From positions 310,001 to 374,000 of the forward strand of contig JAFDVP010000012.1 in NCBI GenBank assembly GCA_018268895.1: a DNA stretch of 64,000 bases, read 5' to 3'. Positions 54,441 through 62,913 of the stretch are shown one piece after another (the first letter of the stretch is position 1; each line of letters begins with the position of its first letter). The position numbers and the translations under genes are program-made. The DNA comes from Acidobacteriota bacterium (lineage in GTDB: Bacteria > Acidobacteriota > Terriglobia > Terriglobales > Acidobacteriaceae). Under the pieces are notes generated by a model. It had not been told where the DNA came from, did not search any database, and saw only the letters and a program-made list of their open reading frames with translations.

Positions 54441-57350
54441 TTATGGAAGCCGCTCCACCGCCAGTGAGGCGAATCCCTGCGTTCCCGATGCAGCAACGAT
54501 ATTGGAGACTACGGGCTGTCCGGCAACGTCCAACGGAATCACCGTTACGGTGCCGTCGATGGCCGAGATCAGCGTCGTACTCGATCTGCCATAGACCGGA
54601 GCGACAGGACAACGGCCTGTGTTCGAACACGGATCGAACCATGGCTCCAATGTCTGGTGGATATCGACAGGCGCTCCAGCAACAGGATGCCCAACTGGGT
54701 CGACGACCCGAAACACAATCGGAGCCAGTGCATTTCCCGCTGCCACCGACTGTCCTGAGCCGCTTACAACCTGAAGACCCCACTGATCGGGTGCAACCCC
54801 ATGAGCGCTGAAGCCGGCACAAACAGAGCTCCACGCACAGGCAGTTATAGAAGCGGTTGCAGTTGCGCCGAGCGGCCCCACGCCCGCAACCGTCTGCGCC
54901 AGCCCGTCCGCATCAACAACAGCCGACACAGTGGAGAGGACGATGCCGCCCGTGTTTGCAGACCACTGCACGGGCACGCCTGCGACCGGCGCTCCGTTGT
55001 CCGCCGCCAGCGCCTGGAGCGGCCAGTCGACATGTCCGCCAGCCGCAACGTAAAGGTCTGCATTGAGCGCGATGAGCGACTGGGCCCGGGTCAACGCAGT
55101 AAAACTGGATGAAACCGTGCCGCCCGCGCCGCTACTGGCCAAAAAAGTCACGACCCCAGCAACGAGCGGGGTGACCGTAGTCGAAATCTTTCCCTGGGCA
55201 TCGGTCAAGAGCGTGCAGGAGCCTGCTCCACAGGTATCGAAGCGGGCCTGCCCTGTCACAAGCGACAAGTTGACAACCGCGCCTGCGATAGGAGTTACAC
55301 CGTCGCCCTGCAACAATTGAACGGCAAGTGGCACACTTGCCGGAGAGCCGGTGATGGCCGGTCCGGACGGTGAAGACAGGAGCACCAATGCGGGCTGAGG
55401 CGCTGCATAGTTCAGGGCGCCGGTCATCGTCGTCGTCGCTCCACTCACCAGGTCGCACACCGTGACGTCTGCAGAAACCGCGGTAGAGGCGTTAAGCGAA
55501 GGCACAACAGCTGTTATCGTATTCGCCGTCCAGCCTGTGACAGTGGCTGCAACGCCGTTGATCAGGACCGTATTGCCGGGCCGAAAACCCATGCCAGTAA
55601 TCGTCACCGCACCGCCAAAAGAAGGCACGTTCGCCGGCGCGATCGAATCCGCATACAGGATGCGCGCCCGATACGCATAGTCAGGACGGCCATCGCCGCG
55701 CTGATCGGCAATTGCCATGCGCAGTGACGACGGCGTTCCCGCACCGGGCTGTGCACTCAGCGTCGTCATGCCGTTAATGGAGCTATTGAACGCCGTAGCT
55801 GCCGCAGCGATAGAGGGTTGCACGCCGACAGCATCCGACGAGTTCCAGAGACCAATGACAGGGAGCGCCTTGGAGGCAGTCGTCTGCCCGAGTTCATCCT
55901 CGGCCGTCACCTCAACCGTGAAGCTCCGCTTCGGCTTGACCGTGAACTGCGTCCAGGCGCTATGACCGTAGGAGCAGAGATTGCCCGCCCACCACCCCGT
56001 GGCAGGGGCAGGAGCGGGCGACAACTCGGTACCATCTGCCGAAGTATTGCAGGGGCCAGCCGCATCGCCGATTGCATTGGTGTACTGATAGACCCCGAGC
56101 GGGCCCATCACGTAACCAGTCTGCGTATTCGTGCTCCCGGACGGCAGAACGGCATTTGCCTCGTACGGACCAACCGCATAGGCCCCGATGTAAAGCGGAT
56201 TGATGGGCTGAGTCGAAATCACCAGGTTTTGCCATCCCTCCCAGTCGTAGAGCGGAACGCGGGCGATATTGAATACACCTTCCAATGATGGATCGACCGA
56301 TCCCATTCCACCCGCCGGAGAAGCCGGAAGATGCAGCGAGACAGGATTGGCGTTGTTACGCCGAAAGAGATAGCCCGTAACTCCCGATACCGACTCCCAG
56401 TCTTCGGGATAGGACCAGAACGCTTCCAGCCGGTGCACAACCACATTCACGCCCTGCATCCCCTGTCCGTTGGGAAACGTGATCGTTCCCCGTACCTGCG
56501 TGGCGCGCGCCAGCGTCGTCGTCTTGCCCGGCGGCACAGTCCAACCCGCGGGATATAAGAGGCCGAGGCCTGAGATGTCGTCATCGCGAAGCGTAAAAGG
56601 ATTGGGCATGCACTGGTAGGTATATGGTCCGCAGATCACATCGATGGGGTGCATGACAGGCCAGTACAGGGCCTGCTGATAAGTCGGCCGCGGACTTCCA
56701 GTAAATACGTTGTCGTTTGTCTGCGACCATCCCAGCCCCAGAACCCGTCCGAAGGCGCGCATGAGCTGATACCGAATCTGTAGCTGCTGCTCTGGTGCAG
56801 GTCCAGTGCAGCGGCCGTTCAACACAAGCACCGCATGCTGAATGTAGCCGCTGCTCCTGAATGAGTCGACGCTTTCCGTAACAGCGTTCTGCCTGCACCC
56901 GGACGGACTGCTTGCCCCGGCGCCGAGCAGCATATCCGTGACGGAGCCATCGCTGTCGTAGATGACCGCGATCTGCTTAGCCAGGTAGTTTGACGCCTGC
57001 ACATCCAGGGGAAATACGATTCCGGTTGTGCTCGGATAGGTGTTCGACGAGCTTACGTGCTCACTAAGCGTGCCGCCGTAGGTCAATGTCAGACGCGAGG
57101 TCTGGACGTTCCATACTCCAGCCGCGGCCTGCACAATGGCATCGGCGGCAGCATGATTGACATACGGGCTGAGATCCCCTGCGTCGGTGAAATACTGCGG
57201 GCTGTCCGTGTACCAGGCGATGGGGTATCCGGGAGGATAGAAGTAAGGCGCACCCGTAACCCAGCGTGGTCCGCTGGCGCGAGCGTTGGTAGCTGCCGCA
57301 AAACACAACGCACCCAGCAGACAGAAGCGCAGCGCTCTGCGCGCCCTCAT
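54441..57350 (-). CDS. Secreted matrixin-like/IPT/Ig repeat protein, zinc site lost
   Basis: 969 residues from the ATG at 57350, overlapping the upstream gene by ATGA. Signal peptide (FCLLGALCFAAATNARA), then a metzincin/matrixin-like domain (about residues 20-270). Where active matrixins have HExGHxLGLxH, this one reads MRAFGRVLGLGWSQ: the zinc histidines and catalytic Glu are absent but the LGLG turn is kept. An IPT/TIG domain (ADSIAPANVPSFGGAVTITGMGF region) follows near residue 575, then three or more Ig-like beta-sandwich repeats with GTVSSSF-type strands to the C-terminus. Probably a non-enzymatic surface or extracellular protein. Confidence 0.75.
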   Translation of the reverse strand: MRARRALRFCLLGALCFAAATNARASGPRWVTGAPYFYPPGYPIAWYTDSPQYFTDAGDLSPYVNHAAADAIVQAAAGVWNVQTSRLTLTYGGTLSEHVSSSNTYPSTTGIVFPLDVQASNYLAKQIAVIYDSDGSVTDMLLGAGASSPSGCRQNAVTESVDSFRSSGYIQHAVLVLNGRCTGPAPEQQLQIRYQLMRAFGRVLGLGWSQTNDNVFTGSPRPTYQQALYWPVMHPIDVICGPYTYQCMPNPFTLRDDDISGLGLLYPAGWTVPPGKTTTLARATQVRGTITFPNGQGMQGVNVVVHRLEAFWSYPEDWESVSGVTGYLFRRNNANPVSLHLPASPAGGMGSVDPSLEGVFNIARVPLYDWEGWQNLVISTQPINPLYIGAYAVGPYEANAVLPSGSTNTQTGYVMGPLGVYQYTNAIGDAAGPCNTSADGTELSPAPAPATGWWAGNLCSYGHSAWTQFTVKPKRSFTVEVTAEDELGQTTASKALPVIGLWNSSDAVGVQPSIAAAATAFNSSINGMTTLSAQPGAGTPSSLRMAIADQRGDGRPDYAYRARILYADSIAPANVPSFGGAVTITGMGFRPGNTVLINGVAATVTGWTANTITAVVPSLNASTAVSADVTVCDLVSGATTTMTGALNYAAPQPALVLLSSPSGPAITGSPASVPLAVQLLQGDGVTPIAGAVVNLSLVTGQARFDTCGAGSCTLLTDAQGKISTTVTPLVAGVVTFLASSGAGGTVSSSFTALTRAQSLIALNADLYVAAGGHVDWPLQALAADNGAPVAGVPVQWSANTGGIVLSTVSAVVDADGLAQTVAGVGPLGATATASITACAWSSVCAGFSAHGVAPDQWGLQVVSGSGQSVAAGNALAPIVFRVVDPVGHPVAGAPVDIHQTLEPWFDPCSNTGRCPVAPVYGRSSTTLISAIDGTVTVIPLDVAGQPVVSNIVAASGTQGFASLAVERLP

Positions 57351-57997
57351 GGCCTGGCCTGCTGCCACGAACGCAGCATCTGCACAACGACCGACACCGG
57401 CGCCTGCTGCGCTGCGGTCGAGACATCTGCGGCGGACGGCTGCTGGCTTGTTCCTGTCACGACCGGCAAGCTCTGGTAGGCCACTCTGCGCTCAAGGCGA
57501 GTGCCTACCCATCGCAGGTCGGCTATGAGTGGAGTCGAACCCGTCGAGGCCGATGTAGCCTGCGGCGCGCTGGCCGTCGCTCGAAGGGGTATTGCGCCGT
57601 CGGTCCCTCCTACAGGCGAACTCATGCCGCCAGCACCCGGAGCGTGCAGCAGCATCAGTAGCCGCTGCCCCACGCGGTAGCGTGTGTCATTTGCAGCCCA
57701 CAGCCCCACCCACTCGCGCAAGGTATATGTGCCTCCCGCTGAGCAGCTGCGAATCGCCTCGTCGACGCGAAAGTCGATCTCGACAACTCCCGACGCGCCG
57801 TTCTCACCCGCCCGCTGACGGATCGCGGTGACCTCTCCGGTGAAGATCACGCCTGCCGCGTCCGACATCTGACGCAACGCATCTTCAATGGTCTGCGGCG
57901 TGGGTGCGGTGTCCTGCGCGGACAAGGCCGACGGCAGCCCCAACGCCAGCAGCAAGGCTGCGTAGGCCACAAGAGTCGTCCTGGATCGCCGGATCAC
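57347..57997 (-). CDS. Secreted hypothetical protein, partner of the matrixin-like gene
   Basis: 216 residues with a signal peptide (AYAALLLALGLPSALSAQ). The core (VIFTGEVTAIRQ, VEIDFRVDEAIR, TYTLREWVGLWAANDTRYRVGQRLLMLLHAP) has the alternating-strand pattern of small OB/NTR-like secreted domains. The C-terminal third is low-complexity and rich in S, T, A and P. It overlaps the matrixin-like gene by ATGA, so the two are translationally coupled and probably act together. I do not recognise a named family. Confidence 0.7.
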   Translation of the reverse strand: MIRRSRTTLVAYAALLLALGLPSALSAQDTAPTPQTIEDALRQMSDAAGVIFTGEVTAIRQRAGENGASGVVEIDFRVDEAIRSCSAGGTYTLREWVGLWAANDTRYRVGQRLLMLLHAPGAGGMSSPVGGTDGAIPLRATASAPQATSASTGSTPLIADLRWVGTRLERRVAYQSLPVVTGTSQQPSAADVSTAAQQAPVSVVVQMLRSWQQARP

Positions 57998-58083
57998 ACT
58001 CTCCTCTTCGGCAGAAGTGTGACCTGAAATGAGGCATCAGTGTCTGGTTTTCACGTTTCCCGATAAAAGACAGGCCGCCTCGG

Positions 58084-58284
58084 CTAAATCTCAGGGTAGA
58101 AGTCGAAGAAGGCGTCGAGGCTCATCTTGAGCTGCGCCTCGATCTGCTCGCGGCTGCCTTCGAGCACGTGCATCGTCACCTGCGCCTGATTCCCATTCTT
58201 CAGCTCAATCGGAGCGTCGCCCACCCGAGCGATCTCGTCGGCCGGGAGCAGCCTCATTCCGTAGACCAGCGTTAGATTTGCCAT
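58084..58284 (-). CDS. Small conserved-looking cytoplasmic protein
   Basis: 66 residues from an ATG at 58284. The frame extends to 58446, but that would overlap the start of trxB. The sequence (LTLVYGMRLLPADEIARVGD, IELKNGNQAQVTMHVLEGSREQIEAQL) has no signal peptide and looks like a small alpha/beta fold with an acidic C-terminal helix (DAFFDFYPEI). No Shine-Dalgarno is clear. It is divergent from trxB with under 100 bases between the starts. Function unknown. Confidence 0.55.
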   Translation of the reverse strand: MANLTLVYGMRLLPADEIARVGDAPIELKNGNQAQVTMHVLEGSREQIEAQLKMSLDAFFDFYPEI

Positions 58285-58378
58285 ATTTCGATTGTAGATG
58301 GACGCCTGAAGGCGGACAGACGCCGGAGGGCTTTGCATCCTTTTCCTCCGTCCCGCATTTACACTAGTGGAAGTCCAT

Positions 58379-59332
58379 ATGAGTGAAAACACGACGCGCG
58401 ATACAGTCATCCTCGGCTCCGGATGCTCCGGGCTCACTGCTGCCATCTACACCGCACGGGCGAACCTGAAGCCCCTGGTGCTGGAAGGCCACGAACCCGG
58501 CGGCCAGCTCTCGATCACCACCCTGGTCGAAAACTTCCCCGGCTGGCCTGAGGGCATCCAAGGCCCCGAGCTGATCGAGAACATGAAGAAGCAGGCCATG
58601 CGCTTCGGCGCTGAGCTGAAGATGGCCCACCTGAACTCCATCGATCTCACCAAACGGCCCTTCGCCCTGAACATCGGCAAGGAGACGATTCATACCCATA
58701 CGCTGATCATCGCTTCGGGTGCAAGCGCACGCTGGCTGAATATACCCAGCGAACAGGCGCTGATCGGCCACGGCGTCAGCTCGTGCGCGACCTGCGACGG
58801 CTTCTTCTTCTCCGGCAAGGAGATCGCCGTCATCGGCGGCGGCGACTCGGCCATGGAAGAAGCTCTCTTCCTCACGCGCTTCGCCACCAAGGTCACGCTG
58901 ATCAACCGCAGCGAACACTTCCGCGCCTCGAAGATCATGCTCGATCGCGCCGTGGCTCACCCACAGATCAAGTTCCTGAGCAGCACCGTGGTGGAAGAGG
59001 TGCTGGGCGTAGAAGAAAAGGACGTCAAGGGTCTGCGCCTGAAGAACCGCGTCTCGGGCGAGGAATCCGTTCTCCCCGTCTCGGCGATGTTCCTCGGCAT
59101 CGGCCACGAGCCCAACGCCAAGGCCTTCACCGGCCTGCTCGACCTCGACGACGATGGCTACATCAAGACCACGAACAACGTCTTCACCACGCTCAACGGC
59201 GAGATTATCCCCGGCGTCTTCGCCTGCGGAGACATCCAGGACCGCCGCTACCGCCAGGCCATCACCGCAGCAGGATCAGGCTGCATGGCCGCGCTTGAGG
59301 TGGAGAAGTATCTGGAAGAACACGGGCGATAA
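58379..59332 (+). CDS. trxB: Thioredoxin reductase-like FAD/NAD(P) oxidoreductase
   Basis: 317 residues from the ATG at 58379; GTGGAAG lies 5 bases upstream. FAD fold LGSGCSGLTAAIYTA, then the redox-active CATC within SSCATCDGFFF at about residue 135, the NADPH fold IAVIGGGDSAMEEALFL and the C-terminal GVFACGDIQDRRYRQAITAAGSGCMAALE. These are all features of low-molecular-weight thioredoxin reductase, which passes electrons from NADPH to thioredoxin. The normal GSGPAG is GSGCSG here. A strong hairpin terminator follows the stop. Confidence 0.93.
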   Translation: MSENTTRDTVILGSGCSGLTAAIYTARANLKPLVLEGHEPGGQLSITTLVENFPGWPEGIQGPELIENMKKQAMRFGAELKMAHLNSIDLTKRPFALNIGKETIHTHTLIIASGASARWLNIPSEQALIGHGVSSCATCDGFFFSGKEIAVIGGGDSAMEEALFLTRFATKVTLINRSEHFRASKIMLDRAVAHPQIKFLSSTVVEEVLGVEEKDVKGLRLKNRVSGEESVLPVSAMFLGIGHEPNAKAFTGLLDLDDDGYIKTTNNVFTTLNGEIIPGVFACGDIQDRRYRQAITAAGSGCMAALEVEKYLEEHGR

Positions 59333-59353
59333 GAGACTCTTCATTGCGATATT

Positions 59354-59391
59354 CTCAGGCCAGCCGATATTCCTCGGCTGGCCTGAGTTTC
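59354..59391 (+). terminator. Intrinsic terminator after trxB
   Basis: CTCAGGCCAGCCGA and TCGGCTGGCCTGAG form a perfect 14-pair stem with the 6-base loop TATTCC, followed by TTTCT. The stem ends 5 bases before the ATG of the broken ATPase gene, occluding any ribosome site for it. Confidence 0.8.
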
Positions 59392-59392
59392 T

Positions 59393-60155
59393 ATGCTCAA
59401 GAAGATTACCCTGCTGAAAGACCGCGTCGAAGATTGGACGGCATACCCGTTCTCCGTCCCAACCATCGCTGCGCTCACCGAGGTTGACATTTGCTCTCGC
59501 GTCCTCTTCTTCGCAGGAGAAAACGGCACCGGCAAATCCACTCTGCTCGAAGCCATCGCCGCCCACTATGGCTTCGGGCCGGAAGGCGGAAACCGAAATC
59601 TCCAACACGACACTACAGAACACAATCACTCGACCGATCCTCTCGTACGAGCTCTGAGATTGTCTTTTGACCGGAGGACCAGAGCTGGATTCTTTTTGCG
59701 GGCAGAAAGTTTCTTCAATACTGCGTCGCATATAGATGAGTTAGACAAAGAGGCATTTGGTCCACCTATCCTTCCCTACTACGGAGGCATCAGTCTTCAT
59801 CAGCGCTCACACGGCGAAACCTTCTTCACGCTTCTTACTCACAAAATTCCGCCGCGACGGGCTGTTTCTCCTCAACGAGCCCGAAGCCGCTCTCTCCCCG
59901 CAGCGTCAGCTCGCTTTCCTTGTCCTGATGCACGATACCCTTCGCCTATACAAAGACGCGCAGTTCATCATCTCGACCCACTCGCCCGTTTTGCTCGGCT
60001 ATCCCGGCGCCCAAATCCTATCCTTCGACAGCAGCCCGATTCAGCAGATCGACTACGAGGACACCGCACCGCTCCAAATCGTTCGCTACTTCGTCAACAA
60101 TCGCGTTGAATACCTCAAAGACCTCCTGCAGGAGACTCCATCGCTGTTCGACTAA
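59393..60155 (+). pseudogene. AAA-family ATPase, frameshifted
   Basis: Reads as an ABC-like AAA ATPase with Walker A GENGTGKST (about residue 43) and LPYYGGISLHQRSHGE as signature region in the first frame (to about 59846). It then continues in the next frame with FRRDGLFLLNEPEAALSPQRQLAFLVLMHD and QFIISTHSPVLLGYPGA. The break is at a run of four A (59843-59846); removing one A restores a continuous chain of about 250 residues. Walker B reads FLLNEPE, where this family has Asp in place of Asn. The gene has no room for a ribosome site because a terminator ends 5 bases before it. Decay is likely, though a sequencing error at the A-run would also explain the shift. Confidence 0.8.
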
Positions 60156-60481
60156 AACTTGTGAAACATAAAAAACGCCCCGCCAACAAGGCAACAGAAC
60201 GCCACCGCGTGGTTCCAGTGCAGCTTGTCACCAAAATAGAAGGTTGAGAACACGCCGAAGACGGTGAGCGTGATCACCTCCTGAATCACCTTCAACTGGT
60301 CCGGCGTAAACGTCCGCGCGCCGATGCGGTTGGCCGGGACCTGAAGGCAGTACTCAAAGAACGCAATGCCCCAACTCACTAGGATCACCTTCCACAGCGA
60401 GACCTCCTTGTACTTTAAGTGCCCATACCAGGCAAAGGTCATAAAGATATTCGAGCCGATGAGCAGAAGGATGGTCCGCAT
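60152..60481 (-). CDS. DUF486 small membrane protein
   Basis: 109 residues from the ATG at 60481; a longer frame would overlap the divergent yggS. Four hydrophobic segments are visible, with the family blocks ILLLIGSNIFMTFAWYGHLK, ILVSWGIAFFEYCLQVPANR and EVITLTVFGVFSTFYFGDKL. DUF486 proteins are small, drug/metabolite-transporter-like inner-membrane proteins with unknown substrate. Its stop overlaps the end of the broken ATPase gene by 4 bases, in convergent orientation. Confidence 0.88.
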   Translation of the reverse strand: MRTILLLIGSNIFMTFAWYGHLKYKEVSLWKVILVSWGIAFFEYCLQVPANRIGARTFTPDQLKVIQEVITLTVFGVFSTFYFGDKLHWNHAVAFCCLVGGAFFMFHKF

Positions 60482-60525
60482 GTTCCTGTCGTTCTCCGTG
60501 AAATGGAATCGCCGCAGCAAGTAAG

Positions 60526-61233
60526 ATGCAACTAGAGATGAGCATCGCAGAAAACATTGCACGACTGAAAGATGAGATCGTTCGCGCCTGTGCAAAAGCA
60601 GGCCGTGATGCAGGTGAGGTCGAGCTGATGGCGGTCAGCAAAGTCCACCCGGTTGAGGCGATCCTCGAAGCCTATGCCGCCGGCCAGCGCCTCTTCGGCG
60701 AGAACCGTGTGCAGGAGTTTCAGGAAAAATCCCCACGTATCGCGGGACTCGAAGGCGCGAGGTTCCACCTGATCGGGCCGTTACAGTCGAATAAAACGAA
60801 CAAGGCAGCCGAACTGTTCGACGCTATCGACGCCGTCGACTCGTTGAAGATCGCACAGCGGCTGGATAACGCCGCAAAACTACTCAACAAGAAGCTGCCC
60901 ATCCTGATCGAAGTGAAGCTAAGCCACGAGGAGTCGAAGCACGGTATCGCAACCGCCGAGCTGCCTGCCCTGCTCGACGCCATCGCTCCCCTCGAATCCG
61001 TGGAAGCAGTCGGCCTGATGACCGTACCGCCATGGTCGGAGGACGCCGAGACCGCGCGGCCCTACTTCCGCGAGCTGCGGCACCTGCGTGATGAAGCGCG
61101 CAAGCAACACCCTGCACTTACACAACTCTCGATGGGAATGTCGAACGACTTCGCCGTCGCCATCGAAGAAGGCAGCACCTGTGTGCGCGTGGGAACAGCC
61201 ATCTTCGGGAAGCGAATCTATCCGGCTTCATGA
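60526..61233 (+). CDS. yggS: YggS-family pyridoxal phosphate homeostasis protein
   Basis: 235 residues; ATG 60538 is an alternative start. It is a TIM barrel of the alanine-racemase N-terminal type. The PLP lysine lies in LMAVSKVHPVEAI, followed by GENRVQEFQEKSP, FHLIGPLQSNK, VGLMTVPPW and the terminal LSMGMSNDFAVAIEEGSTCVRVGTAIFG. The family keeps free PLP low and has no known catalytic turnover. Its stop overlaps yggU by ATGA; the yggS-yggU association is also seen in Proteobacteria, with yggT between them. Confidence 0.94.
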   Translation: MQLEMSIAENIARLKDEIVRACAKAGRDAGEVELMAVSKVHPVEAILEAYAAGQRLFGENRVQEFQEKSPRIAGLEGARFHLIGPLQSNKTNKAAELFDAIDAVDSLKIAQRLDNAAKLLNKKLPILIEVKLSHEESKHGIATAELPALLDAIAPLESVEAVGLMTVPPWSEDAETARPYFRELRHLRDEARKQHPALTQLSMGMSNDFAVAIEEGSTCVRVGTAIFGKRIYPAS

Positions 61234-61541
61234 GCGATGCGGTCCAGTTCGCGTTCGATACACCTGATGGCTGCACACTCAGTGTGCGAGTGCACCCCGG
61301 AGCAAAGCGCAACGCCGTAACCGGTCTTCACGCTGGCGCAGTAAAGATCGCCCTGACTGCACCGCCCGTCGATGGCAAAGCGAACGAAGCGTTGATCGCG
61401 TTTGTGGCTGAGCAGCTTCGGCTCCCGCGTTCAAAGGTAGCTCTGGTTGCAGGCGCAACCAGCAGAAGTAAGACCCTGCGCATTACAGGGAAAAGCGCGG
61501 CCGAGGTACATGCCGCGCTCTCTCCGGATCAAGACGCCTGA
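61230..61541 (+). CDS. yggU: DUF167/YggU-family protein
   Basis: 103 residues with the whole DUF167 pattern: LSVRVHPGAKRNAV, KIALTAPPVDGKANEALIAFVAEQL, SKVALVAGATSRSKTLRI. A small alpha/beta protein of unknown biochemical role, usually linked to yggS. Translationally coupled to yggS. It converges on the GH28 gene, whose stop lies 3 bases beyond. Confidence 0.92.
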   Translation: MSDAVQFAFDTPDGCTLSVRVHPGAKRNAVTGLHAGAVKIALTAPPVDGKANEALIAFVAEQLRLPRSKVALVAGATSRSKTLRITGKSAAEVHAALSPDQDA

Positions 61542-61544
61542 TCG

Positions 61545-62807
61545 TTATTTGATGTTGACCTTCGCATTCGGTGCAACCTTCATCGCCTCTCCCTTGGCGA
61601 CGATCAGATGCACATCTGACCCCGTAACCTCGGCATAAGCTACCGTCATACCAGTCTCAGCGACAATGTTGACGTTCTTCAGCACGAGGTTCTTCACCGG
61701 CGACTCCGGCAGACCAACGATGATGCCCGCATTTCCGCTCTTGACCGCCTTTACGTTCTCAATCGTGATGTCGTGGAAGAACGGCGTCAGACGCGTGATC
61801 GGCGCTGAGGCCACCTCACCCTCAGGCAGCGCCTTCGGGTAATACTCACTGATTAGAATTGGGTTCTTTACATCTTCCATGGTGATGTCTTTGAAGGAGA
61901 TGTGGTAGACCTGATTGCCGCGGTCGCGGTTCGCCTTGATGCGGATGCCCTGATCTGTGCCCTTGAAGTGGATACGCTCGGCGTGAATGGTATTGGCGCC
62001 ACCCGCGATCTCGGAGCCGATCGAAAGCCCGTGACCATGCATGAACTCGCAGTCGGTGATGGTGATGTTGCGACTCGGCTCATCCGGCCCGGGCGAGTTG
62101 ATGATGCCGCTCTTGATGGCAATGTTGTCGTCGCCCACGTCGGCGTATACATGGTCGATCACCATGTTCGACGAGCTGAACGGATCGATCGCGTCCGTGT
62201 TCGGCGAGTGCTGCGGCGCCAGGATGCGCACGTTCCTGATGACCATCTGGTCGGTGTAGTACGGCACCACCTGCCAGCTCGGCGAGTTCTGAATGGTGAC
62301 GCCCTCGATCTTCACGCGCTTGCAGTGATCGAAGACGACAAGACGCGGGCGGAAGGTGACCTCGCCGACGATGCCTGCCCCCTTCGTCCTGCGCGCCTCC
62401 TCCCACCAACTCTCGCCGTTGCCGTCGATGGTGCCGCTGCCGGTGATGGCAATGTCCTCGGCGTTCTTTGCACTGACCAGCGATTGCGTTCCCGGCGCCT
62501 TGAACTCTGTGATCGCAGGATAGTCCGCGTGGTCCGGCGAACCCAACAGCGTCGTGCCCTTGTCGATGTCCAGCGTCACCTGGCTGCGAAGCACGATCGG
62601 CCCGGAGACGAACGTCCCTCCCGAAAGCTTCACCGTCCCGCCGCCCGCCCCCGAGCACGCATCGATCGCCGCCTGGATGGCCTTCGTATTCTTCGTAACG
62701 CCGTCGGCCCTGGCTCCGTAGGCCTTTGCGTCGCAGACCTTCGCGCTGGCCGGCAACGCCGCCATTAAAAGCATGGCTGCGAGCGATAGAGCGATGCGGT
62801 TCGTCAT
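61545..62807 (-). CDS. Glycoside hydrolase family 28 (polygalacturonase-like)
   Basis: 420 residues. Signal peptide (IALSLAAMLLMAALPASA), then a right-handed parallel beta-helix. The four GH28 catalytic blocks are present: NTD in SPNTDAIDPF, DD in VGDDNIAIKSG, the GHG-type HGHGLSIGS, and RIK in GIRIKANRDR. It should cleave alpha-linked galacturonan or rhamnogalacturonan in the periplasm or outside the cell. The N-terminal pectate-lyase-like segment (CDAKAYGARADGVTKNTKAI) is normal for the family. It appears to be a stand-alone gene. Confidence 0.93.
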   Translation of the reverse strand: MTNRIALSLAAMLLMAALPASAKVCDAKAYGARADGVTKNTKAIQAAIDACSGAGGGTVKLSGGTFVSGPIVLRSQVTLDIDKGTTLLGSPDHADYPAITEFKAPGTQSLVSAKNAEDIAITGSGTIDGNGESWWEEARRTKGAGIVGEVTFRPRLVVFDHCKRVKIEGVTIQNSPSWQVVPYYTDQMVIRNVRILAPQHSPNTDAIDPFSSSNMVIDHVYADVGDDNIAIKSGIINSPGPDEPSRNITITDCEFMHGHGLSIGSEIAGGANTIHAERIHFKGTDQGIRIKANRDRGNQVYHISFKDITMEDVKNPILISEYYPKALPEGEVASAPITRLTPFFHDITIENVKAVKSGNAGIIVGLPESPVKNLVLKNVNIVAETGMTVAYAEVTGSDVHLIVAKGEAMKVAPNAKVNIK

Positions 62808-62913
62808 AAACTTCCTCTTTCTGAAAGACTCAGCGTGAATCTTACATCAAATTGGTCAGACCACATATTCTAATCAGCGACCAGCGCAAACCCCTTCCGA
62901 TACACTTGCCCGC

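Noticed and set aside
53016-54467. 483-codon open frame antisense to ndh
   Set aside because: Very rich in Arg, His and Gln, as expected from the complement of a GC-rich gene; ndh is unambiguous.
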